A DNA stretch of 64,000 nt. It comes from Pseudomonas sp. G.S.17 (lineage in GTDB: Bacteria; Pseudomonadota; Gammaproteobacteria; Pseudomonadales; Pseudomonadaceae). Both the position numbers and the translations under genes were made by a program. Each line of letters starts with the position of its first letter. Within the stretch, counting starts at the first letter, position 1. The stretch is taken from the NCBI RefSeq assembly GCF_038096165.1, contig NZ_CP151076.1, positions 4,461,501-4,525,500 on the forward strand. Direction: 5' to 3'. The notes beneath the pieces are model-generated. The model was not told the DNA's origin and made no database searches. It saw nothing but the letters and a program-made list of their open reading frames with translations. Below, piece by piece: positions 9,739-19,800 of the stretch.

Positions 9739-11895
9739 GTGACAAGCATGGAATTGCCTCTACCTCTCGACCCTCGTTCAAGCTTTGACGACCCGTTGCT
9801 CGACGGTTTGCTGATCCTTTGCAAGCTGCACGACTGCACGGCAAGCCGTTCCAGCCTCAGCGCCGGCCTGCCGCTGGCGCAACAGCGTCTGAGCGCGGAT
9901 TTACTCCCCCGCGCCGCTGCCCGCGCCGGTTTGCAGGCCCGCTGGTTGCGCCGCGAATTGAACGCCATCGACCCCTTGAGCTTGCCGGTCCTGTTGATGT
10001 TCGACAACCAGAGCTGCGCGGTGCTGCGCAGTTGGGGCGAAGACGGCCGGGCGCTGATCCTGCCTTGCGAAAGCGCAGGCGGCGAACAATGGGTCAGCGC
10101 CGACGAACTGGCTCAGCGCTACAGCGGCCAGGCGTTGTTTGCCCGCCCGCGTCATGAGCTGGAAGACCTGCGCGCGCCGCTGGTGCCACGGGTCAAAGCC
10201 TGGTTTCGCGACACCCTGAAGCTGTCGCGCTGGCTGTACAGCGATGCGATTCTCGCCAGCCTGTTGATCAACGTGCTGGGCTTGATGGTGCCGTTGTTTG
10301 TCATGCAAACCTATGATCGGGTGGTGCCGAACCAGGCCTTGTCGACCCTTTGGGTGCTGGCCATCGGTTTGCTGGTCGGCACGCTGTTCGAGCTGGCGTT
10401 GCGCTTGATTCGCGCGCATTTGCTGGATCAGGCCGGCCGCAAAACCGACGTGATCCTGTCCGCGACGCTGTTCGAACGCATCACCGGCATGGCCATGAAG
10501 GCGCGCCCCGCCACGGTCGGCGGTTTCGCCCAGAGCATTCACGACTTTCAAGGTCTGCGGGAGTTTCTCACCGCCGTCACCTTGACCAGCATGATCGACC
10601 TGCCCTTCGCCGCCTTGATGCTGGTAGTGATCGGCCTGCTCGGCGGCTGGCTGGTGCTGATTCCGCTACTGGCCTTTCCATTGACGATTCTGTTCGCCTG
10701 GCTGATCCAGATTCGCCTGCGCGACACCGTGCAAAAAAGCCTGAGTCTGGGTGCCGAACGCCAGGCTTTGCTGATCGAAACCCTCGGCGGCCTGGAAACC
10801 CTCAAGGCCTGCGGCGCCGAAAGCCAGCGCCAGCATCAGTGGGAAACCACCCACGGCGCCCTCACCCAACTGGACAGCCACGCCCGCAATCTCGCGGCGC
10901 TGGCCAGCAATGGCACGCTGTTCGTGCAGCAGTTTTCCGGTATGGCAACCATCGTCGCCGGGGTGTACAGCATCGTCGCCGGCAATCTCAGCGTCGGGGC
11001 GCTGGTGGCGACTTATATGCTCGGCAGCCGGGTCCTGGCGCCGCTGGGGCAGATCGCCGGGTTGATCACGCGCTACCAGCAAGCGCAGCTGACCATGAAA
11101 AGCACCGACGCGTTGATGTCCCTGCCTCAGGAACGTGACGCCGCCCAGCGATCCCTGGAGCGCACGCCGCTGTTGGGTGCCATTCGTTTCAGTCAGGTGA
11201 GTTTCCGTTATGGCAAGCAGGGAGCGGAAGCGCTGTCGGGCATCAACTTCAAGGTCCGGCCGGGCGAACGTATCGGCATCATTGGCCGCAGCGGTTCGGG
11301 GAAAAGCACCCTGGCGCGGCTGATGATGGGCTTCTATGAGCCAGACGAAGGCCAGTTGCTGCTCGACAATCTGGACCTGCGTCAGCTGGACATCGCTGAC
11401 CTGCGCCAACAGATCGGCTATGTCGCCCACGATCTGCCGCTGCTGGCCGGTAGCCTGCGCGACAACCTGACGCTGGGCGCGCGCTACATCAGCGATTCAA
11501 GAATGCTGGAAGTCGCACGCATCACCGGCGTCGATGAGCTGGCCCTGCGTCACCCACAAGGTTTCGACCGGCCGGTGGGCGAGCGCGGCCAGCTGCTTTC
11601 CGGCGGTCAGCGTCAGGCGGTTCTGCTGGCCAGGGCATTGCTGCTGGACCCGCCGATCATGCTGCTGGACGAACCCACCAGCCACATGGACAACGGCAGC
11701 GAAGACGTCCTGCGCCAGCATCTGTATGAACTGATGCCCGGCAAAACCCTGCTGCTGGTCACTCACCGCATGTCGATGCTGACCCTGGTCGACCGGCTGG
11801 TGGTCATGGACAGCGGCAGGATCGTCGCCGATGGCCCCAAGGACGCGGTCATCGAAGCATTGCGCAAAGGCCAGATCGGCTCAGCCTCGGTTTAA
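9739..11895 (+). CDS. Type I secretion ABC transporter/ATPase (LapB-like)
   Basis: A 718-aa fused permease-ATPase. Residues 1-140 form a C39-like domain that lacks the catalytic Cys-His pair, as in exporters of RTX adhesins where it binds rather than cuts the substrate. About 150-440 holds the six-helix membrane domain; 480-718 is the ATPase with Walker A GRSGSGKST, signature LLSGGQRQ and Walker B MLLDEPTSHMD. The GTG at 9739 is preferred because AGGGAG lies 7 bases upstream; the ATG at 9748 is an alternative. It exports unfolded adhesin in one step across both membranes with its two neighbours. Confidence 0.93.
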   Translation: MTSMELPLPLDPRSSFDDPLLDGLLILCKLHDCTASRSSLSAGLPLAQQRLSADLLPRAAARAGLQARWLRRELNAIDPLSLPVLLMFDNQSCAVLRSWGEDGRALILPCESAGGEQWVSADELAQRYSGQALFARPRHELEDLRAPLVPRVKAWFRDTLKLSRWLYSDAILASLLINVLGLMVPLFVMQTYDRVVPNQALSTLWVLAIGLLVGTLFELALRLIRAHLLDQAGRKTDVILSATLFERITGMAMKARPATVGGFAQSIHDFQGLREFLTAVTLTSMIDLPFAALMLVVIGLLGGWLVLIPLLAFPLTILFAWLIQIRLRDTVQKSLSLGAERQALLIETLGGLETLKACGAESQRQHQWETTHGALTQLDSHARNLAALASNGTLFVQQFSGMATIVAGVYSIVAGNLSVGALVATYMLGSRVLAPLGQIAGLITRYQQAQLTMKSTDALMSLPQERDAAQRSLERTPLLGAIRFSQVSFRYGKQGAEALSGINFKVRPGERIGIIGRSGSGKSTLARLMMGFYEPDEGQLLLDNLDLRQLDIADLRQQIGYVAHDLPLLAGSLRDNLTLGARYISDSRMLEVARITGVDELALRHPQGFDRPVGERGQLLSGGQRQAVLLARALLLDPPIMLLDEPTSHMDNGSEDVLRQHLYELMPGKTLLLVTHRMSMLTLVDRLVVMDSGRIVADGPKDAVIEALRKGQIGSASV

Positions 11896-11907
11896 GGAGC
11901 AACATTT

Positions 11908-13257
11908 ATGGCAACCACTCAACCTCCGCGTTATTTCAACCCGCGTATGCGCGACGACCTTGAATTCATCCCTTATCGGGCCGGCGCCTTGCACCAGGAT
12001 GCATCGCGGACTTCCCGCGTGACCGTCTGGGTCATTGGCGCACTGATTGTCACCGCGCTGGTCTGGGCAAAATTCGCCGTCCTCGAAGAAGTGACCATGG
12101 GCGAAGGCAAGGCGATTCCGTCGAGCAAGGTTCAAGTCATCCAGAACCTGGAAGGCGGCATCGTCACCGAGATTTTTGTCCGCGAAGGGCAGATGGTCAA
12201 CAAGGGCGAAACCCTGCTGCGCCTGGACGACACGCGCTTTCGCTCGAACAAGGGTGAAAGCGAAGTGGACCGCTACACCTTGACCGCCCAGGTTGAACGC
12301 CTGTCCGCCGAGGCTGAGGGCCGACCCTTCAAGCTTTCCGATGAGGTCATCGCCAAGGCGCCGCAAGTGGCCGCGGACGAATTGGCGCTGTATCAATCCC
12401 GGCAACGTCGCCTGGCCAGCGAGCAACGCACGCTCAACGAACAGCTGCGGCAGAAAACCCAGGAACTGGCGGAGTTTCGCTCCAAGCAGGATCAGTACCG
12501 CAACAGCCTCGGCCTGGTGCAGCAGGAGTTGAACATGTCCACGCCGCTGGTGGGGTCTGGTGCGGTTTCGCCTGTGGAAATCCTGCGCCTGAAACGCAGC
12601 GCCGTGGAAATTCGCGGCTCCATGAACGCCACGACCCTGGCGATTCCACGCGCGGAATCGGCGATCAACGAGATCAAGAGCAAGGTGCAGGAGTCGGAAT
12701 TCGCCTTCCGTTCCGACGCGTCGAAGGAGCTCAATGAAAAGCGCTCGGACTTGTCCAAGATCAGCGCCAACAGCATCGCCATCGACGACCGCGTGACCCG
12801 CACCACGGTGGTTTCACCGGTGCGCGGCATCGTCAAGATGCTCAAGGTCAACACCATTGGCGGCGTTGTTCAGCCAGGCAGCGATCTGGTGGAAATCGTG
12901 CCGCTGGAGGACAACCTGCTGATCGAGGCCAAAGTCCGCCCGCAAGACGTGGCGTTCTTGCACCCCGGCCAGAAAGCCATGGTCAAGTTCAGCGCCTATG
13001 ACTACACCATCTATGGCGGCCTGCCGGCCAAACTGGAGCTGATCGGCGCCGACACCATCACTGACGACAAGGGCAACAGCTTCTACCTGATCCAGGTGCG
13101 TACTGATCGCAATCACCTGGGCAACGACGCCAAACCCCTGCTGATCATCCCCGGCATGATCGCCACCGTGGACATCATCACCGGCGAGAAGAGCGTGATG
13201 GATTACCTGCTAAAACCGGTCCTGAAAGCCCGGACTGAGGCGCTGCGGGAGCGGTGA
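11908..13257 (+). CDS. HlyD-family periplasmic adaptor of type I secretion (LapC-like)
   Basis: A 449-aa membrane-fusion protein. A short cytoplasmic N-terminus is followed by one membrane helix (VTVWVIGALIVTALVWAKF, about residues 32-50), a lipoyl half-motif (IQNLEGGIVTEIFVREGQMVNKGE), a long coiled coil, and the closing beta-barrel (TTVVSPVRGIVKMLKVNTIGGVV, then PGMIATVDIITGEKSV). It bridges the ABC exporter and the TolC-like channel. It starts 12 bases after the ABC gene with AAGGAGCAAC upstream and is the last gene of the operon; the REP array follows at once. Confidence 0.93.
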   Translation: MATTQPPRYFNPRMRDDLEFIPYRAGALHQDASRTSRVTVWVIGALIVTALVWAKFAVLEEVTMGEGKAIPSSKVQVIQNLEGGIVTEIFVREGQMVNKGETLLRLDDTRFRSNKGESEVDRYTLTAQVERLSAEAEGRPFKLSDEVIAKAPQVAADELALYQSRQRRLASEQRTLNEQLRQKTQELAEFRSKQDQYRNSLGLVQQELNMSTPLVGSGAVSPVEILRLKRSAVEIRGSMNATTLAIPRAESAINEIKSKVQESEFAFRSDASKELNEKRSDLSKISANSIAIDDRVTRTTVVSPVRGIVKMLKVNTIGGVVQPGSDLVEIVPLEDNLLIEAKVRPQDVAFLHPGQKAMVKFSAYDYTIYGGLPAKLELIGADTITDDKGNSFYLIQVRTDRNHLGNDAKPLLIIPGMIATVDIITGEKSVMDYLLKPVLKARTEALRER

Positions 13258-13295
13258 TGGCTCGATTTCCACGACGAAATCGTGGGAGCGAATTT

Positions 13296-14102
13296 GTGGG
13301 AGCTTGCTCGCGAAGGGTTTGCAGACGCCGCTGATATGTTGCCCGAGCAAACGCCCTCCCGGATAAATCCGGTCCTACGGGCATCAAGGCGTTCCGTGGG
13401 AGCTTGCTCGCGAAGGGTTTGCAGGCACCGCTGATGTGTTGCCCGAGCCAACGCCCTCCCGGATGAACCCGGTCCTACGGGCATCAAGGCGTTCCGTTGG
13501 AGCGAGGCTTGCCCGCGAAGGGTTTTCAGACGCCACAGATGTGTTGCCCGTGCCAACGCCCTCCCGGATGAATCCGGTCCTACGGGCATCAAGGCGTTCC
13601 GTTGGAGCGAAGCTTGCCCGCGAAGGGTTTGCAGGCGCTGCGGATGTGTCGCCCGAGCCGACGCCCTCCCGGATAAATCCGGTCCTACGGGCATCAAGGC
13701 GTTCCGTGGGAACGAGCGTGCTCGCGAAGGGTTTGCAGACGCCGCTGATATGTTGCCCGAGCCAACGCCTCCCGGATGAATCCGGTCCTACGGGCATCAA
13801 GGCGTTCCGTGGGAGCGAGCTTGCTCGCGAAGGGTTTGCAGGCGCCGCTGATATGTTGCCCGAGCCAACGCCTCCCTGATAAATCCGGTCCTACGGGCAT
13901 CAAGGCGTTCCGTGGGAGCGAGCTTGCTCGCGAAGGGTTTGCAGGCGCCGCTGATATGTTGCCCGAGCCGACGCCCTCCCGGATGAATCCGGTCCTACGG
14001 GCATCAAGCCGTTCCGTGGGAGCGAGCTTGCTCGCGAAGGGTTTGCAGGCGCTGCGGATGTGTCGCCCGAGCCGACGCCCTCCCGGATGAATCCGGTCCC
14101 AC
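13296..14102. repeat. Tandem array of about eight REP-doublet units
   Basis: About eight head-to-tail units of roughly 100-107 bases. Each carries a REP palindrome (GAGCTTGCTCGCGAAGG type), a link (GCAGGCGCCGCTGATATGTTG type), a second REP (CTCCCGGATGAATCCGG type) and TACGGGCATCAAGGCGTTCC. Copies of CGCGAAGG fall near 13310, 13410, 13515, 13620, 13725, 13826, 13930 and 14033. Units differ at a few positions. Because the unit is not a multiple of three and has few stops, it produces spurious open frames on both strands; none is a gene. Confidence 0.95.
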
Positions 14103-14121
14103 TTGATCGCAGCCTTCCCGG

Positions 14122-15618
14122 TTATTTCTTCTTGTCCCGCGCAAACGCCGCTTCCAGCGCTTCGTTCAGGGTGCGCAATACCTTGACCCGCGCCCAGCGC
14201 TTGTCGTTGGCTTCGATCAAGGTCCAAGGGGCGATTTCTGTGCTGGTACGGTCGACCATGTCGCAGACCGCGTCGCGGTATTGCGGCCATTTCTTGCGAT
14301 TGCGCCAGTCGTCGTCGGTGATCTTGTAGCGTTTGAAGGGGATTTTCTCCCTGGCCTGGAAGCGCTCAAGCTGGGTTTTCTCGTCAATCGCCAGCCAGAA
14401 TTTGACCACGACAATCCCGGCGTCGGTGAGCTGCTCTTCGAAGTCGTTGATTTCCCCGTAAGCCCGCAGCCAGTCCGCCTCGCTGCAAAATCCTTCGACC
14501 CGCTCGACCAACACTCGGCCATACCAGGAGCGGTCAAAAATGGTGAACTTGGACTTTGCCGGGATCTGCCGCCAGAAACGCCAGAGATACGGCTGCGCCA
14601 GCTCGTCTTCGGTGGGAGCAGCAATGGGCACGATGTTGTATTGGCGCGGATCAAGCGCGGCAGCGACCCGGCGAATCGCGCCGCCTTTGCCCGCTGCGTC
14701 GTTGCCCTCGAAAACGGCCACCAGCGCATGCTTGCGCATCCGCTTGTCACGAATGTTGCCAGACAGCCGCGCCTGCTCGGTGATCAACTGTTCATCGTAG
14801 TCGTCCTTGGTCAGGTTCAAGGTCATGTCGAGATTACTCAACAACGTGACATCGCCATGGCCCGGCGGCAGCGGCGGAACCGTCACCACAGTTGACTCGG
14901 CTTGCGGTGTTTTCAACGCCGCCTGCAAGCCTTCAAGCAACAAGCGGCCGACCGTCAGGCTGCGGTAATAAGGATCGACGCCCTCGATCACATGCCACGG
15001 CGCATAGTCGCGGCTGGTACGGCGCAGCACCCGCTCACCGAAGCGCACGAATTTGTCGTAGGTTTTTGATTGCTGCCAGTCCAGCGGGCTGATGCGCCAG
15101 CTGTGCAGCGGATCGTCCTTGAGCTGCTTGAGGCGCGACTTCATCTGCTTCTTGGACAGATGAAACCAGAACTTGAAAATCACCGCGCCTTCATCGCAGA
15201 GCATTTTTTCCAGACGTTCGGAGCCATTGATTGCCTGATCGAGCACGGCATCCTTGAACAGGCCATGCACCCGGCCCTGGAGCATCTGGCTGTACCAGTT
15301 GCCGAAGAAAATCCCCATGCGCCCCTTCGCGGGCAGCTGCCGCCAATATCGCCAGGCCGTGGGATGTGCCAGTTCTTCATCGGTCTGCTGATCAAAGGTA
15401 CGCACTTCGATAAAGCGCGGGTCCATCCATTCACTCAACAGCTTGACGGTTTCGCCCTTGCCCGCGCCTTCGATGCCATTGATCAGCACGATAATCTGGC
15501 GACCTGCCTGCTCGTGGAGTTCAAACTGAGCGTCCAGCAACGCTTCACGCAAGGCGGGTACTTCGGCGTCGTAGGTTTCTTTGGCAATGACGTGACCGAT
15601 TTCAGCGGATTCGAACAT
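14122..15618 (-). CDS. pap: Polyphosphate:AMP phosphotransferase (two-domain PPK2)
   Basis: A 498-aa protein made of two fused PPK2 domains. The first half has the P-loop GIEGAGKG, the second GNDAAGKGG and the lid motif DRSWYGR. In this family the C-terminal domain is the catalytic one and the first is degenerate; here too the first has FGNWYSQ in place of DRSWYGR. It transfers phosphate from polyphosphate to AMP, giving ADP. ATG at 15618, GAGAG upstream. The length agrees with the known Pseudomonas/Acinetobacter enzyme. It appears to be monocistronic, ending 20 bases from the REP array. Confidence 0.93.
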   Translation of the reverse strand: MFESAEIGHVIAKETYDAEVPALREALLDAQFELHEQAGRQIIVLINGIEGAGKGETVKLLSEWMDPRFIEVRTFDQQTDEELAHPTAWRYWRQLPAKGRMGIFFGNWYSQMLQGRVHGLFKDAVLDQAINGSERLEKMLCDEGAVIFKFWFHLSKKQMKSRLKQLKDDPLHSWRISPLDWQQSKTYDKFVRFGERVLRRTSRDYAPWHVIEGVDPYYRSLTVGRLLLEGLQAALKTPQAESTVVTVPPLPPGHGDVTLLSNLDMTLNLTKDDYDEQLITEQARLSGNIRDKRMRKHALVAVFEGNDAAGKGGAIRRVAAALDPRQYNIVPIAAPTEDELAQPYLWRFWRQIPAKSKFTIFDRSWYGRVLVERVEGFCSEADWLRAYGEINDFEEQLTDAGIVVVKFWLAIDEKTQLERFQAREKIPFKRYKITDDDWRNRKKWPQYRDAVCDMVDRTSTEIAPWTLIEANDKRWARVKVLRTLNEALEAAFARDKKK

Positions 15619-15690
15619 GAGCGGCTCTCTTCAGATGTCTGCAGCTAATGTAGACCAGCTGAATGCCCTGGCGATCCTCGTGGATCAATT

Positions 15691-15724
15691 AAAAGGCCCG
15701 CCGGTTTCAATGACGGGCCTTTTA
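15691..15724 (-). terminator. Rho-independent terminator after the NEL gene
   Basis: Perfect stem AAAAGGCCCG / CGGGCCTTTT with a 14-base loop, T-rich on both strands. It lies 30 bases beyond the stop of the minus-strand NEL reading frame and 70 bases upstream of pap. Confidence 0.8.
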
Positions 15725-15751
15725 TGCAGCAAAAGTTGGGCGGCGCAGCGT

Positions 15752-16828
15752 TTACCAGTCTTGACGCAGAGTGTCGGTCAATTGCTCCAGCAAGGCTTTT
15801 TCCGCAGCGGCCAGTCGGGCCATCAATTCCCGGCCCTGACGGTCGAATTCATCGTTATCCACAGGCGGGTTGGCGTTCAGCTCTGCCAGGTCCCGGTCAG
15901 CGGCTGCCAGGGCAGCAGGATCGTTCGCCGCATGGGCGTCATTCAGACGCTCGTAAATGGCGCCATGACGACGAAGGTTTTCTGCCATATCGATTGGCGG
16001 ATGCTCCAGCAGTGCGTCCTGCTCCGCCCGAACCGATGCCGTAACGCGCTCCAGATCCGCTTGATACTCACTACGCAGGCGCTCGGTCCAGCGTCGATCC
16101 GCCACGGCGTATTCGAGAAACGCCGGTCCGGCTTCGCGCTGCCTGATGACACGCCCGGCCTCGAGAATGCTCCGGTGTTCCACGGCAGCGATTCGATCCC
16201 AGACCATGCTGACAGGTTGCCCCGGCAGGTTCAGTTCATTGGCCAGACCGATGCGGTAAGCCATGCGGACTTCGGCGTGATCGATACGCACGTTACGCGC
16301 TTCCCGGGCAGCGATCTCGACATCAGCAATGACCTGAGCTTCATTCAGGCGAAACAGGCTGCGAATCACGCCTAACAACACTTGCGTCTGCTGCGCTTCA
16401 GGTACGTCCTGCAATGCGGCCTCGGCGTACACCGCAACCTGAATATCGCTGAAGATCAATCGCGAGCCGTCCTGACAGGTCTGATCAGCACCGAACAGCC
16501 GATCATTGGCCATGATTTCCAGCTCAGCCCGCAGCCCGGCATTCTCCGCTGCGGCCTCAAGTACCCGCATGACATCACTGGCCAGTTCTTCATGGACCCG
16601 ATTGAAATCCCGGCTTTCCCTTAGCCTTTGCAGCAACACCAACAAATTCGGTGCGTCACCGGCCTGCTCTACAACGTTCCAGGCCGCGCAGATTCTGGAG
16701 TTGAGTTCCGTGCGTCCTTCCACGATCCAGATGTCCACCGAAGCCGTCGCTGCTGAATGAGACGAATGGCTAACGGAGTGGCTGTGCGAGGGGCTGTCAT
16801 CGTCCGATGAATAGTCATCGGTGTCCGC
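15752..16828 (-). pseudogene. NEL-type E3 ubiquitin ligase domain, cut off from its LRR part by an in-frame stop
   Basis: This is the direct in-frame continuation of the LRR gene upstream (16829-20473) after one TAA at 16831-16829. The 358 codons read a Ser/His/Asp-rich linker, then a helical domain with FGADQTCQDGSRLIF, the Cys-x-Asp active-site pattern of NEL ligases of the IpaH/SspH class. No ATG follows the stop in frame; the first possible start is a GTG at 16738 without a ribosome site. I therefore read it as a fragment disconnected by a nonsense change, although the domain itself is intact and free of stops or frameshifts, which suggests a recent event or low-level translation. Confidence 0.75.
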
Positions 16829-19800
16829 TTACGAGGACGCTGGTGTGCGCGCCAGATCACGAATGCTGTCCGGGTAATCGTATTCCAGTTCATAGATATT
16901 GCTGTTGCGCTGGTTCAACCAGCATGCAAGCAGCTCATCATGATCGAAGGGGTTGTCAGTGCCATAAACCGTCAGCTGAAACATGGGGCCCTGCTCGTTA
17001 TCGATCAGGAACTGGGGTAAATGCACGATCTGATTCCCGCTGACATCCAGCACATTCAGCGCAAGATCGTTGGTCCACTCCGGCCACTGGGTCAATTGCA
17101 TGTTCGACATGTACAGCCTTCTGATCTGCAGGCGACTGGTGTCCGTCAGCTCGCCCAGCGTATTGCCTGACAGGTCCAGCATGCTTAGTTCAGGCAGATC
17201 CATGAACTGGTTCATGGCCGCCTGATCGATGATCAGCCCCGCGTCCTCGAAGGATAATTCGGTCAATCGGGATAACACGCCCAGCCCTTCGGGAACGCGG
17301 CTGAGTCCGGGACCGAGGATTTCCAGGCGCGTGGCCTGTCGAACCCGCTGCAGGAACCGGCTCACCTGATCACCTGTCGCGGCGATGTTATCGAGGGTGA
17401 TCCTTCTGATTACACTGAAATGCTCGGGCAATTGCGGCAAATCTTCCAGCAGGGAGAAATCAACCGCTGCCAGCACCAGCCCACGATCACTGAGCGGCGA
17501 GTTCAGGTGACTGGAGCGCCAGCCATGGCTGATCGCCTCGGCGACGGAACGTCGTGCGGCCGTCTGCGTTGCCTCACCGACCTCGACCCAGCCTTCCAGC
17601 GTGGAACGAAGCAGATTAAATGCCTGCTGATTTTCCAGGGTGGTGTTCAGCAAGGCCTGCACATCGTTGCCGTTGCTCACCAGGCTGCGGAACAGGTATC
17701 CCTCAATATCAGGTGCTTCCGGGTACAACCTGCGCAACGTAGCGATTAACTCGCGCCTGGTAACGGCGTATCCATCCAATCGCTGAGCCTCCGGGTTCAG
17801 CTGCCCCCTGCCACTCAATTTGTAGCCCATTCGTCCGTCGGCCAGTCGTTCAGGCCAGCGTACTCGGGGCCTGAGCGCCCACTGCCGGAGGATTTTCGAA
17901 ACGCGACGGCGATCCCCGAACGCGGCATCGATAATGCGATTGCGCAATGCAGAGGCATCCGTCATGGCGCCCGGCAAACCGATGGCCTGTCGCGACGCGT
18001 CGGGCAATGCGTGCAACACGGCAGAAAAGAAATTGTCCTGTTCACCGCTGGCGAGGCCCGGTTCAGTGCCCAGAGCGTCAACTGCCTGAAACGCCAGGCC
18101 ACGCTTGATCAGCACCCGGCGCTGCGGCGCGTCAGGTTTGCCAAGGCTCTCGATCTCTTCACCGTTCCAGGCGCCATCACGAACCTCAAGACGCAGGTCG
18201 CGGGGCCAGCCCGGCAGATCGCCCAGCAACGCCAACGACACCTTGAGCGTGTCGGGGTTATCCGCTTTGGACGCCAGGCAAAAACCTTCCAGCGCACGAT
18301 CAATGCGGATCTGCTGAACATAACCATGGGCCTTGCCGGCGATTTCCAAAGGCACGCGCTGTGTGGCGGTCATGCCAGCGATCTGTTCCGCAGAGGCGCG
18401 GGACAGCAATTCCCGGGCGTCCGTTACCGGCAGTGAAGGAAAGTCGCGTTTGATCAGGTTGACCAGCGGATCGCTGCTCACGTCCCGGCGCTGGTACAGC
18501 CGGTCAAACAGCCACGCAGAGCGACCCTCGGCGAAACGCGCAATGTGCGCCGCCAGATTCTCCGGCGTGCGGGGCGTCGCGCGACCAAAGACGCGGTTTT
18601 GCCCGCCCTCGCCCAACCCTTCGATTACCGCTTGCAGAAGCTGGCCTTCGGCGATCCGGGTTTGCCGCACCGGCAACGGTTCAAGGCTCGGCACACGGTT
18701 GGGATGAGCCGACGGCAACGTTCCCGAGCCAAATTCAGCGATTTTCAGGCCCTGAGCATCAAGCACATGAATAGGCCGCCCGACAGGCCAGCCCGGCAAT
18801 GTAACCAATAGCTCCATTTGCAACTGCGCGTCGGCCGAGGCGAAGCTGGCGACGTCGTTGATCTGCCGGTGGAACCTGTGGATTTCCTGGTCCAGCGCTG
18901 AACGTTGCACAACATCGGCCGCGCCCGGCAGCGGTGTGTCGGCCAGATAAGTATCGTGGGCGAAGGGTGTCAGATCCGGGGATGCCAAACGCGTCTCGCC
19001 ACCTGGCAGCCTGGTCGGGACCATTTTTTCGATAAAAGAAGACCGCTTGAGCGGTGGCATCTCTGGCGCTTGTCCTGCCTTGATCAGCGCACCGAACGCG
19101 GCCATGAACGCGAGGTTTTCCGCGACGCTGCCCAAATGATCCAGCGCCTCATTCATGTCCGAGTGACTCCAGGCGTCGATCCCCTGAAACGTCTCGGTCA
19201 GCAATTGCGCACCGGCCACCACCATCATCGCCTCGCCCAGCAAGGGCACGAACAGCGCGGCAAGGTTCACCGCGTTCAAACCCAGGGACAAGTATCCGGA
19301 CAATCGAGCCCGACGCGACGCTTCATCTTCGTCGCCGGTGGGCACTGCCAGCACACGGGCATCGTCCTTGATGCGCAGCATTTTCTGGAAATAGAAATGG
19401 CCGAACAGGTCGTACGGCATTTCATCAAGCTCGATATCCAGATCGAAATCAGCGTCGATTTCACGGATATGGATCAAGCGCGGAATAAGGGTGTTGTCAT
19501 CAGGATCGAAGCGCAGTCGGGCCGGGGCGACACGATCCGCCACCTTGCTGTAAAAAGCCGCCTTGCTGCGTTGCGCGATAAAGCGGTTCATGAAGCGCTT
19601 GCAATAACCCGGCGTAAACCTGCGGTTCAACAGCCTCTTGAGCTGTTCGAAGGAGCTGAACTCTTTCATGCCCTGAACCGGTTCGCCGGGGACGTAGATG
19701 ACGCAGGCTTTGGCACCCTTGAGGGTGAAAATCAGAATGTCACGCACGCTGAAACCGCAGATTGTCAGGCAGCCGTAATCCAGCGCGCTGCTTCTACCGC

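Noticed and set aside
13296..14102. CRISPR array
   Set aside because: The regular period looks CRISPR-like, but the whole unit of about 104 bases is repeated, with no unique spacers and no cas genes.
13178..14290. Several open frames on both strands with repeated peptide blocks (for example ASRRSVGA, MPVGPDS)
   Set aside because: They are translations of the tandem REP-doublet array; no ribosome sites, same repeats read in all frames, not proteins.
16829..16831. Programmed readthrough or recoding at the TAA in the LRR-NEL gene
   Set aside because: TAA is not used for selenocysteine or pyrrolysine, and no recoding signal is visible; a nonsense change is simpler, though not proven.
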